59,318 bases of DNA, from NCBI GenBank assembly GCA_948467735.1, contig CAOKFN010000029.1, forward strand, positions 1-59,318, written 5' to 3'. The notes under the pieces were generated by a model. That model made no database searches, was not told the origin of the DNA, and saw only the letters and a program-made list of their open reading frames with translations. Origin of the DNA: an uncultured bacterium. Its GTDB lineage: Bacteria > Bacillota > Clostridia > Lachnospirales > Lachnospiraceae. Position numbers and translations under genes: made by a program. Positions 16,466-24,361 of this stretch are shown one piece after another (position 1 is the first letter of the stretch; every line of letters begins with the position of its first letter).

Positions 16466-17116
16466 TCACGCCAAGGCTTTCCATAAATCCGAAATAAAAT
16501 ACATCAATGCCCCCCATGTGACCAAAGGGTAATAGTACCCGTTCTCATCCCTGCCTTCCTGTAGAAGCTTTAACGCCTCCTCCCTGTTCAATAGGGAAAA
16601 GCCGTCAAACTGCTCGCTGCCCTCCGCCCCTTCCTGAGACAGCGCCCCTTCGTCGGCGGAACGCAGTACCACGCATACAAGCCCATTGCTTTCATCCGTC
16701 ATACCCGGGCTTGAAAAAAGCAGCGGATTCACAACGAAAATTTTGTCCTCCTCTGTCACCTCCAGCCCCGTCTCCTCCCTGATTTCCCGAATTGCGGCGG
16801 CAAGAACCGGCTCTGGCCCGTCCTTATCCTTTTCATCAATCAGCCCCGCCGGAAGGCTGAGCAGATAACGCCCCGCCGGATACCGAAATTCATGGGAAAG
16901 CAGAAGGCGCGGCGCTTCATCCGGCCTATCCAGAATCACAATACAGCTCACCGCATCGGGCAGCATTTTCCTGAACTCCCCGTCTGACTTCGCCGCCGCC
17001 AAATCCTCCTTGGTACGGCGTGTGGCGTCATAATAATGTCTCCCGGGCGCATATTCCAAATCAAACACACGAAGATACGGTGAATCAAATAATGATTTTA
17101 TATTTTCCTTATCCAT
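16466..17116 (-). CDS. Nudix hydrolase, ADP-ribose pyrophosphatase-like
   Basis: Protein of 216 residues with a full Nudix box: the Gly of AGLIDEKDKDGPEP, then AAAIREIREETGLEVTEED. An upstream strand with LSHEFRYPAGRYLLSLPAG matches the ADP-ribose/nucleoside diphosphate-sugar branch. It hydrolyses X-linked nucleoside diphosphates; the exact substrate cannot be read. GGAG upstream of the ATG. The short DEKDKDG insertion between the conserved Gly and Glu is slightly longer than the consensus spacing. Probably monocistronic or with the GNAT gene 71 bp upstream. Confidence 0.85.
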   Translation of the reverse strand: MDKENIKSLFDSPYLRVFDLEYAPGRHYYDATRRTKEDLAAAKSDGEFRKMLPDAVSCIVILDRPDEAPRLLLSHEFRYPAGRYLLSLPAGLIDEKDKDGPEPVLAAAIREIREETGLEVTEEDKIFVVNPLLFSSPGMTDESNGLVCVVLRSADEGALSQEGAEGSEQFDGFSLLNREEALKLLQEGRDENGYYYPLVTWGALMYFISDLWKALA

Positions 17117-17187
17117 TATATTTATCTCCTAAATTGCTGCCGTAGAAGCAGACGGCTGACGAGCACCGCCTATTCTTGCGGCTCCGC

Positions 17188-17766
17188 TCATTCCCGCGGC
17201 TTCTCTTCTTCAGGAAACCACCCCAGCTCCACGCGCACTTCCCTGCGCTCAAGATCATTATTTTTATAACAGCAGGAATCCATGCCGATCAAAGTAAAGC
17301 CTTCATGGAGATAAAATCCGATGGCGTTGACATTGCAGGACTGGGTTTCCAAGATCACCGCTCTTTTCCGTTCCCTTTTGGCCTGTTCCTTCGCCACAGC
17401 CATAAGAGCATGGCCAATCCCCTGCTTTTGATAGTCCTTTCCCACCCATAGCTCCGTGACGCGCAGACGGTTTGAATACTCCTCCGGCGCCGTCTCAATG
17501 GCAGCAATCAGCTCCCCGTCCGCGAGTATCCCCCATGCGCATGCCTTTTCCCACCAATCCTCATAGAGCTTATCCGGGAAATCATACTCTTCGGGCGTAT
17601 GGGTGACAGGATGTTCAAACTTCTTTTTCTCCATATTGACGGTGAAGCCCTTAGGGGTCTGAGTTATCGAAATATCATAATATTCGTCAGTTGTATATCC
17701 TATGGGAACTACATATCCCTTCCACTGTTCTTTGGGCAGCGGAACAATTTCATAATCTGCCTTCAA
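17188..17766 (-). CDS. GNAT-family N-acetyltransferase
   Basis: Protein of 192 residues with the GNAT fold. The acetyl-CoA-binding motif A is visible as VTELWVGKDYQKQGIGHALM, followed by the AVILETQSCNVNAIGFYLHEGF block (motif B). The acceptor is unknown: family members acetylate amines, antibiotics or proteins. It starts with TTG after a strong GGAAGGAG site. An N-terminal extension of about 80 residues precedes the core. The nearest gene downstream is a Nudix hydrolase on the same strand. Confidence 0.85.
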   Translation of the reverse strand: MKADYEIVPLPKEQWKGYVVPIGYTTDEYYDISITQTPKGFTVNMEKKKFEHPVTHTPEEYDFPDKLYEDWWEKACAWGILADGELIAAIETAPEEYSNRLRVTELWVGKDYQKQGIGHALMAVAKEQAKRERKRAVILETQSCNVNAIGFYLHEGFTLIGMDSCCYKNNDLERREVRVELGWFPEEEKPRE

Positions 17767-17990
17767 GCCGCGTCTCCTTCCCGGACAATACTTCGGTCAT
17801 CCATTCCTGCCATATGCTTTGTGATTTCATAAATGTATTCCCGCAATTTAAAATTATTTAGTGTTAAAATATGGTTTAAAAAACGTTCCTCAAGCAATTC
17901 TCCCTTGCTTTTTAATTATTTTACCATGAATCCCAGTTCCTTACAACTTAAAATCGCTTCTATCTGTTATTATTTTACAATTGCCGCTTG

Positions 17991-18458
17991 TCAGGGCCGT
18001 AACGTATTCATTTCATTACACCGGCCGGCCAGCTCCAATATTTTCTTCTGCGCCGCCAGAATTTCCTCCTCCGTTCCGTTCCAGCGTTCCATATCCTCAC
18101 TGATAAAGCAGAGCATCCTGTCGCTCAAATTAGAAAGAAACGCCACGACCACATCGCCGGAGGCTCCCGCCAGCGCCGCCGTCAGCGTAACGTTATCCAA
18201 ATTCCTAAGAATCACCTGAATCTCGAAATCCCCCCTATGCTCAAATCCCTCCAGAAGCTTGGCTGCCTCCGAATACACTTTTTTCTCCTTGAATTGATTT
18301 AGAATCTCCTGCCTGTTCCGTTTCATTCCCCAGACCATGCCTCCTATTTTCTCACGATACTCCATGCCGATATAAGAAATCGTCAGCTCCTCAATGATTT
18401 CCGTGCTTACTCCTTCAAAAATCATCTTCAATGCCGCGGCAATCATCCGTCCTTCCAT
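17991..18458 (-). CDS. Orphan protein with FliG C-terminal-like domain
   Basis: Protein of about 155 residues. The second half aligns by eye with the FliG C-terminal domain: IQVILRNLDNVTLTAALAGA, then VVAFLSNLSDRMLCFISEDM and AAQKKILELA; in FliG this domain holds the charged residues that contact the stator. The first part (MIAAALKMIFEGVS) is unrecognised. No flagellar gene is in the window. The start is uncertain: 18458 and 18446 are possible, while a reading from GTG 18554 adds an Arg/Cys-rich stretch that looks non-native. The role may be in motility or as a reused armadillo-like scaffold. Confidence 0.55.
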   Translation of the reverse strand: MEGRMIAAALKMIFEGVSTEIIEELTISYIGMEYREKIGGMVWGMKRNRQEILNQFKEKKVYSEAAKLLEGFEHRGDFEIQVILRNLDNVTLTAALAGASGDVVVAFLSNLSDRMLCFISEDMERWNGTEEEILAAQKKILELAGRCNEMNTLRP

Positions 18459-18630
18459 CCGCCGGGCTGACGCACAGCACCGCCGCCAGCTTTTCTTGTG
18501 ATATAAAATAGTATAACGACTTGTGACTTTCCGGTCAAAGGATAAATCGTCCACTCCGTGAAACCGACGGTTTAGCCGCAGAATCCGAATACCTGCGACA
18601 ATAGAATCTGAGAATCCTCAACAAATCCTC

Positions 18631-18659
18631 TCGACAAGGCCCCTAAATCGTTATATAAT
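18631..18659 (+). promoter_or_regulatory. Probable promoter of the ankyrin gene
   Basis: TCGACA (18631-18636), 17-base spacer, TATAAT (18654-18659). It lies 80 bases before the ankyrin ATG and points at it. Confidence 0.6.
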
Positions 18660-18738
18660 AAAATATGCTTCGGAGATTTTATTATCAAAATTCTATCATA
18701 CAAGTCAGTCATCTAGCGGTGCGCGGAACGGAGGTAAA

Positions 18739-19716
18739 ATGGATAAATTATTATTAAAAGCATGTCAGAACGGACAAAAAGGCGTCGTACTGGCATTTCT
18801 GAAGAAAGACGGCGTGAATGTAAACGCAGTGGATGAAATAGGATTTTCCCCCCTTCACTATTCCTGCAAAAAGGGATATCGGGATATTGTCAAACTGCTT
18901 CTTGAAAAGGATGCGGACGTCAATCAGATTTCCAACGAAAGCATCACCCCTCTTCACATGGCGGTGGTTTCCGGCAACAAGGAAATCGTGAAACAGCTTG
19001 CGGACGCGGGCGCGGATATCAACGCCACCGACAAAGCCGGCAAAACACCCCTCATCTACGCCGTGGAGGCAAAAAAAGCGGAGGCCGCCAGATATTTGAT
19101 TGAACTGGGAGCCGATACCTCCATAAAAGACAACCAGAATCACACGGCTTTGGATTACGCCAATGCCTTAGGGCTGGTACAGCTCATCGAAAGCATGGCA
19201 AAAGAAAATTCCGGAAACGCGGATTCTTTTGGCAATACACCCCTCCACCAAGCCTGTCATAACGGACAGGGAGAAGTGGTAAAAACCATGCTGGCAAAGG
19301 GGGATATGGATATCAACGCGCGAAACGACGATAAGGAGACCCCTCTCTTTCTGGCCGTGGCGCAGAACAACCTCCTGATTGCGGAGCTTCTCATTGAGGC
19401 GGGAGCCGATACCAATATCGCCGGGGGCCGCGGCGGCAATTCCCCCTTACATATCGCGGCGGCGAACGAAAACGAACACCTTGTAAAAAGCCTCCTCGCC
19501 CATGGGGCCAACATCAATGAGCGCAACGAGGACGGCGAAACCGCACTGATTATCGCCGCCATGAAAGGCAATAATTACATTGTGGGAACCCTTTTAGACA
19601 ACGGGGCGGACTTTACTTACGCGGATATGGACGAACACACGGCGCTCTACTATGCCGCTGAGGGAGGCTTTAACGATATCGCCGAGAAGCTGCTGATTGC
19701 GGGCGCGGAGAATTAA
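18739..19716 (+). CDS. Ankyrin-repeat protein
   Basis: Soluble protein of 325 residues made of about nine ankyrin repeats, each with the TPLHxA and LLxxGADxN marks (for example TPLHMAVVSGNKEIVKQL and SPLHIAAANENEHLVKSL). A slightly irregular repeat near residue 140-155 separates two blocks. No signal peptide, so it is likely a cytoplasmic protein-binding scaffold. A GGAGG site lies seven bases before the ATG and a sigma-A promoter further upstream. No enzyme domain is attached. The partner is unknown. Confidence 0.9.
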   Translation: MDKLLLKACQNGQKGVVLAFLKKDGVNVNAVDEIGFSPLHYSCKKGYRDIVKLLLEKDADVNQISNESITPLHMAVVSGNKEIVKQLADAGADINATDKAGKTPLIYAVEAKKAEAARYLIELGADTSIKDNQNHTALDYANALGLVQLIESMAKENSGNADSFGNTPLHQACHNGQGEVVKTMLAKGDMDINARNDDKETPLFLAVAQNNLLIAELLIEAGADTNIAGGRGGNSPLHIAAANENEHLVKSLLAHGANINERNEDGETALIIAAMKGNNYIVGTLLDNGADFTYADMDEHTALYYAAEGGFNDIAEKLLIAGAEN

Positions 19717-19765
19717 AGATTTTAGTAAACGCTTTCCAATATTTCCTTTGATAAATCATCGTTCG

Positions 19766-19832
19766 TAAGTTATCGCAAATCATATATCCCGCGGGAGTCA
19801 ATTCCCCCGCAGGTACCATTTGTGATAACTTA
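19766..19832. terminator. Large hairpin between converging genes
   Basis: Fifteen-base arms (TAAGTTATCGCAAAT at 19766-19780, ATTTGTGATAACTTA at 19818-19832) pair with one mismatch, and an inner CCCGCGGGA/TCCCCCGC pairing continues the stem. No T-run follows. It sits between the ankyrin gene and DUF5131 and may act as a transcription stop or RNA-stability element. The remaining 19833-20001 shows no gene. Confidence 0.5.
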
Positions 19833-20001
19833 TGAACTTTGACAAGCGCGGGGCATGCGCTGTCTATCTTAACTTTTCAACGGCTGCTTCACCCCTCCTC
19901 CACAATATCCCCTTCCCATGAAAAACGGCTGAATTGTGTTATGCAGGCCAAAACGCCCTGTTCATTTCTGCCGGAGAACGGTGGCAGTATTTTTTACAAT
20001 A

Positions 20002-20709
20002 TCAATAATTGATATTTGCTTTCTTGGCTTGGCTGCATAAATCGCGGACGGACAGGGTATAGCTCTTTCCATCCTTGATGAAATGTGTCCCGCACTGCCG
20101 GAATTCAAAATGCACCCTGCGGGCGATACATTGCTCCCGTATGGAAAGCACCCACGCATAATCAAGGGGTCTGGCATTTCTGTCCGATTCTCCGCCGACT
20201 ACGACTAATTCCACATTATCCAGATAGGCGGAAATGTCTATAGCCTCAATCAATGGCTGGCAGATAATATTTTTATGTTTGATAGGCAGTTTATTGAAAA
20301 TGGAGAGTCTGTAATCCGCCCTGTCCTGATTTTCCACCGTACATCCCACCGTGACATTGTCATATCCGTCCTTCCAGTCCTCCGGGATACAATCCATAAA
20401 CCGCTCAATACGCTTTGTCAAAAACAGAAAGCGCAGGTCGGAACGCTCCCGTATCATCTGCCAGCATTCTGTGCGCAGCGCGTCGGCGTCCTCAATCAGA
20501 AAATCGGTGGAGAAACAGAGATATACAATCTGTCCCGATTTCATTTTGTAAGCCCCCGATGTATTCTTCGCAATAGGAGCATAGAAATTATCCGTCTTTA
20601 CGATATTGTCCGTATCAACCTTCCGCTTGAAATCGCCCTTATGAATGTAACAATATCTGCATCCCTCGCTATATTTGTGACAGCCGCGCCACGGATTCCA
20701 CATTGCCAT
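20002..20709 (-). CDS. DUF5131 (phage Gp37/Gp68-like) family protein
   Basis: Protein of 235 residues beginning MAMWNPWRGCHKYSEGCRYC, the mark of the DUF5131/Gp37-Gp68 family. The C-x5-C-x2-C cluster suggests a metal or iron-sulfur site, reminiscent of radical SAM proteins, although the radical SAM spacing is not met. Further conserved pieces are VYLCFSTDFLIEDAD, FLFLTKRIER and VVGGESDRNARPLDYAWV. Relatives occur in phages and scattered in bacterial genomes; the reaction is unknown. GGAAGG precedes the ATG. Confidence 0.75.
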   Translation of the reverse strand: MAMWNPWRGCHKYSEGCRYCYIHKGDFKRKVDTDNIVKTDNFYAPIAKNTSGAYKMKSGQIVYLCFSTDFLIEDADALRTECWQMIRERSDLRFLFLTKRIERFMDCIPEDWKDGYDNVTVGCTVENQDRADYRLSIFNKLPIKHKNIICQPLIEAIDISAYLDNVELVVVGGESDRNARPLDYAWVLSIREQCIARRVHFEFRQCGTHFIKDGKSYTLSVRDLCSQAKKANINY

Positions 20710-20822
20710 CGTTTCAACCTTCCCTCTTCATCATCCGGTCTGCCAAGACAGACTGCCCGCAGACGCTTCGCTTTTTGCTCGTATCGCCGCTTGAAATACA
20801 GCGGAAAAAGCGTCAATACCCT

Positions 20823-21818
20823 CTAGGCATAAAATTCCAGCTGGCCCTTGTCGCTCAATACCAGCATGCCGCCCTCATACGGCGAAATCCACCTAGCCGT
20901 CCCGGCTGTCTTTTTCTTTTTTGCCAGCTCTTCCCCTGTCAGTTTATCCAATTTATATAGATAACTTCCCTCCGCCGCAAACCACAGGCTATTCCCGTCG
21001 ATAACCGCGGGCGCTGTGACCTTTTCCTCCGCCTGAAACCGGAATACCTCTTTGAAGCCGGAATTCTCCTCTGCTTTCAAACAATACATTTCCCCCTTGT
21101 CATTTCCCACATAGACATATCCGTCCTCAAATACAGGCCTGCAGTAAATCGCTCCGGCCGTGGCCGTCTTGGATATCAGGCTCCCGTCCCGAATATCCAG
21201 CAGAAAAATATCTCCCTTCGTATCACAGGCCATCAGCCCGCTCTCACCTGCAAACGCACAATGGCGTACATAGAGATTGCTGCCGTACTTCCAGCGGATG
21301 CTCCCATCCCTTTTATCCATACAGTACACAAATCCGTCGCTCAAACCGTGATAAATCCAATCGCCCCGTACTAAAATATCACAGTTTGCATGACTTGACG
21401 CCTCAGAACTTTCCCATACAATTTTTCCCGTCTCTTTATCCAGACAGAACATGCCATGATTATATGTATAAAAATACCCCTCGTCCACACCCATATGCCA
21501 GTCCGGATTTCCCTTGCCGAATTTTGTTTCCCATAGCGGGGAACTTCCCATTTCTTCAACGCAGTACATCTTCCCGCCAAAAGAGTTAAAATAAAATTTC
21601 CCATCCAGATAAATGCCGGTATCCCGAATCACATGATTCTCCGTGAAAATTACTTCCGCTTCCTGTCCCTGCAGGTCATATCGTATCATCCGGCTTTCGT
21701 AGAATCCGCTTTTATCATATTCCACCACAAAGGTCAGAAAACCATCCTTTAAAAAAGCCTTCTCCGAAACCATTGGGCTCCGAAGTCCCTTCTGTTTGTA
21801 TTCCCATATCTTTTTCAT
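20823..21818 (-). CDS. PQQ-like beta-propeller protein
   Basis: Protein of 331 residues built of about seven blades with repeating G-x-(I/L)-x-W and YCLD/YCMD motifs (LDKETGKIVWESS, MDKRDGSIRWKYG, LDKLTGEELAKK). This is the PQQ-binding-like propeller fold; the catalytic residues of alcohol dehydrogenases are absent and no signal peptide is seen, so a cytoplasmic binding scaffold is more likely than a quinoprotein. It lies upstream of DUF5131 on the same strand (113 bp apart). Confidence 0.8.
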   Translation of the reverse strand: MKKIWEYKQKGLRSPMVSEKAFLKDGFLTFVVEYDKSGFYESRMIRYDLQGQEAEVIFTENHVIRDTGIYLDGKFYFNSFGGKMYCVEEMGSSPLWETKFGKGNPDWHMGVDEGYFYTYNHGMFCLDKETGKIVWESSEASSHANCDILVRGDWIYHGLSDGFVYCMDKRDGSIRWKYGSNLYVRHCAFAGESGLMACDTKGDIFLLDIRDGSLISKTATAGAIYCRPVFEDGYVYVGNDKGEMYCLKAEENSGFKEVFRFQAEEKVTAPAVIDGNSLWFAAEGSYLYKLDKLTGEELAKKKKTAGTARWISPYEGGMLVLSDKGQLEFYA

Positions 21819-22187
21819 GCATTGTTCTCCTTGTCTGCCGCTGATTTACGCTGACTGTTTCTATCTCTATCTTAGGATATGTCTCAAAGGACGCGCTTCT
21901 TCATAGAACTTTAAAAGACAGACCCCGATGTGTTCTCCCGGAAACCGCTTCCGGCCCCGTAATTATTCGTTATATGGCAGGGTCTAAAAAATCCTAACAT
22001 TGCATATGGCGCATAGGCCGTCAAATATTAATATGCAGAGTCTGCCTCCGCTTGTCAAGGGTGTATTTTATCATTTCTCGTCATTTCTTATTCCGTCAGC
22101 GAAGCGCCGCCCGACTCACGGGCGGAAAGCATCATAAATCGACGGCAGATTTTACCTCTCGCGAGTATAATTTCTCAATCTGCCTTG
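21819..22187. other. Intergenic stretch between divergent genes, no gene seen
   Basis: No coding reading stands out. An inverted repeat GGCAGAT (22144-22150) / ATCTGCC (22178-22184) encloses a CTCGCGAG palindrome and a TATAAT (22166-22171), possibly an operator for the plus-strand cassette. Confidence 0.4.
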
Positions 22188-22216
22188 TTGTGTTTATGCC
22201 ATGAACAGTGTATAAT
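22188..22216 (+). promoter_or_regulatory. Possible promoter of the zinc ribbon/VWA/PurA-like cassette
   Basis: TATAAT at 22211-22216 with a weak TTGTGT at 22188-22193 and a 17-base spacer. The -10 box is good and the -35 poor. An inverted repeat lies directly upstream. Confidence 0.45.
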
Positions 22217-22304
22217 GCTTTATAAAAGAAGATTTTATTAGATTCTTTTGGAAGAACGCTGTGAATTGTTTGAATGGAACAATGCAAAAAAGGATGCGGA
22301 AACA

Positions 22305-23357
22305 ATGGCAATTCTAAAATGTAAAATGTGCGGCGGCACACTGGACTATGATTCTGCGCAGGATTTGGCAGTCTGCCCTTACTGCGGCAGCAAATCCACC
22401 CTCTTTGCTCAGGACAAAAAGCTTTATGAACAATTTCAAAATCAGTTTGCCGCCCTCTTAAACCAACAGCCCCGGCCCTCCTTGGACGAAGGCTTCTGGG
22501 TGGAGGCGGTTCGGGAAGAACTGATACGGGAAGACGGCGAAACCATAGAGATACATTATCTCGACAAACGCCCCGCGGATATATGCACCATGTATACCGC
22601 CAGACAGAGCGTTATCTATGTTTTTGAAGAAAAACATGCCGATTACGCCGCCCGCTATCTGGAAATGAGCGGCCGTCTTGCCTACCCAAATCCGGAGATG
22701 GAGCGGGAGCTTTCAAATTATGTTCCGAAACTGCTGACAAAATGCAGACTGTCGGACGGCCGCATTTTTCTCGCCATCCACAAAAAGGAAGGCGCATATC
22801 CCCTGAAAATGCTGGGGACGCTGCTTGACCGCCATGTGGCGTGGGTCATCAGCAGGCTGGAAAACTTATGCTGCCTGCTGGATTATAACGATATGGTATT
22901 AAACGCCCTTACGGCGGATAATTTATTTGCGGATCCCGCCAATCACCAGATTTATCTCTATGGCGGATGGTGGTTTGCCGGTTACAGAGGGGCGGAGAGT
23001 GTGGGCGCTTCGCAGGAAGTCATTCCCTATCTTGAAAAGCCAAAGGACATCCTTGGCCGCAATCCCTCCCCCCGCAGGCCAAGGAACCGGGCCAAAACGG
23101 ATTTGGAAAGCATCCGCCTGACAGCGGCAAAGCTTCTGGGCTATACTGACCGAATGGCCTTACAGAAGGACGCCCTTCTGCCAAAGCCCTTCCGGAAATT
23201 TCTTCTGGAGTCCTCGGCGTCCGACGCCAGAACGGATTTTGCCAAATGGGACAAAACCCTGCTAAACGCGTATGGGGAGCGGAAATTTATTCCTCTTGCC
23301 ATGACGGAAGAAGAAATATACAGCCAAAATGCCGCCGGTGAAGCTCACGAAATATAA
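22305..23357 (+). CDS. Zinc ribbon protein with kinase-like domain
   Basis: Protein of about 350 residues. An N-terminal zinc ribbon has two CxxC pairs (CKMCGG and CPYCGS). The rest looks like a degenerate protein kinase fold: the stretch ALTADNLFADPANHQIYLYG resembles a catalytic loop and magnesium-binding strand in which HxD and DFG are lost. It would therefore be a pseudokinase or adaptor. The start at 22305 puts the zinc ribbon at the very N-terminus; a reading from 22248 adds 19 residues. It is followed by the VWA gene after 65 bases and the PurA-like gene, all on the plus strand. Confidence 0.55.
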   Translation: MAILKCKMCGGTLDYDSAQDLAVCPYCGSKSTLFAQDKKLYEQFQNQFAALLNQQPRPSLDEGFWVEAVREELIREDGETIEIHYLDKRPADICTMYTARQSVIYVFEEKHADYAARYLEMSGRLAYPNPEMERELSNYVPKLLTKCRLSDGRIFLAIHKKEGAYPLKMLGTLLDRHVAWVISRLENLCCLLDYNDMVLNALTADNLFADPANHQIYLYGGWWFAGYRGAESVGASQEVIPYLEKPKDILGRNPSPRRPRNRAKTDLESIRLTAAKLLGYTDRMALQKDALLPKPFRKFLLESSASDARTDFAKWDKTLLNAYGERKFIPLAMTEEEIYSQNAAGEAHEI

Positions 23358-23422
23358 AGGCGAACAATGCATACTCGCGGGAATCAATTAACATAAAAGC
23401 TTAAAATAGGAGGTTTTTTCAC

Positions 23423-24322
23423 ATGGGACATGGAAGTTATAAAAGCACTGATTGGGACAGATTAAAGACGACACGTAATATCAATGACCAGTCAACGGTA
23501 CGAAATTTATACCGTTCCAATCAGATGCGCGCCGAATTAAATCCATACAAGGTAACATATCGGGAATCCTGTGATTCCTTGGATAATCCCGCCTCAACGG
23601 CGGTCATCTTCGGCTTGGACGTGACGGGCTCCATGGGGTATCTGTCGGAAGCCATCGCCAAGTATGCCCTAAACAGCACCATGCTGCAAATCTACGAAAA
23701 AAATCCGGTGACGAATCCTCATATTATGTTTCAGGCCATCGGCGACGGCAAAACGGATACCGCGCCGCTGCAGGTCACACAGTTTGAGGCGGATATCCGG
23801 ATTGCGGAACAGCTCCTTGACGTATATTTCGAGGGCAAAGGAGGAGGAAACGGCGGGGAATCCTATCTGCTGTCATGGTATTTCGCGGCGAGGCATACCA
23901 AGATTGACTGTTGGGAAAAGCGGCATGAAAAGGGCTTTATCTTTACCATCGGGGACGAATGCTGCCATCAGGATTTGACCCGGGATGAGATTCTGCGCAT
24001 TTTCGGCGAGGAAAGTCCTTCCTGCAGCGCCGCCTCGCTCTATCGGGAGGCCTCGGAAAAATATGAAATATTCCATATTGTAATGAAGGCCGGTTCCTAT
24101 AATCACCAGCACAGCGGAGAAAACTGGCGCCGTCTCATCGGAAACAGGGCGTTGGAGCTTGATCCGGAGGATTTGGACGTACTGCCGGAAATTTTCGTCA
24201 GCTTAATGCAGCATACCCGAGGAGTAAATCTGACCCAGATATTGGCGCAGTGGAGCGGCAAGGCAGTGGGCGTGGTAAAAAATATAATAGAGAGTACCGC
24301 GCAGGATTATTTGAAATTTTAG
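23423..24322 (+). CDS. von Willebrand factor A-like protein
   Basis: Protein of 299 residues with a VWA fold starting near residue 60. The metal-binding MIDAS motif is clear as VIFGLDVTGSMG (DxTxS), a Gly-rich GGGNGGES segment likely gives the second metal ligand, and IFTIGDECC the third. No signal peptide or membrane helix, so it is cytoplasmic. TerY-type cytoplasmic VWA proteins work with kinases and phosphatases in stress or conflict systems; its partner here may be the zinc ribbon/kinase-like protein upstream. AGGAGG site 8 bases before the ATG. Confidence 0.75.
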   Translation: MGHGSYKSTDWDRLKTTRNINDQSTVRNLYRSNQMRAELNPYKVTYRESCDSLDNPASTAVIFGLDVTGSMGYLSEAIAKYALNSTMLQIYEKNPVTNPHIMFQAIGDGKTDTAPLQVTQFEADIRIAEQLLDVYFEGKGGGNGGESYLLSWYFAARHTKIDCWEKRHEKGFIFTIGDECCHQDLTRDEILRIFGEESPSCSAASLYREASEKYEIFHIVMKAGSYNHQHSGENWRRLIGNRALELDPEDLDVLPEIFVSLMQHTRGVNLTQILAQWSGKAVGVVKNIIESTAQDYLKF

Positions 24323-24361
24323 ATCCGGTACACAGGCCTCTTATGTTACAGGTTAAAATCC

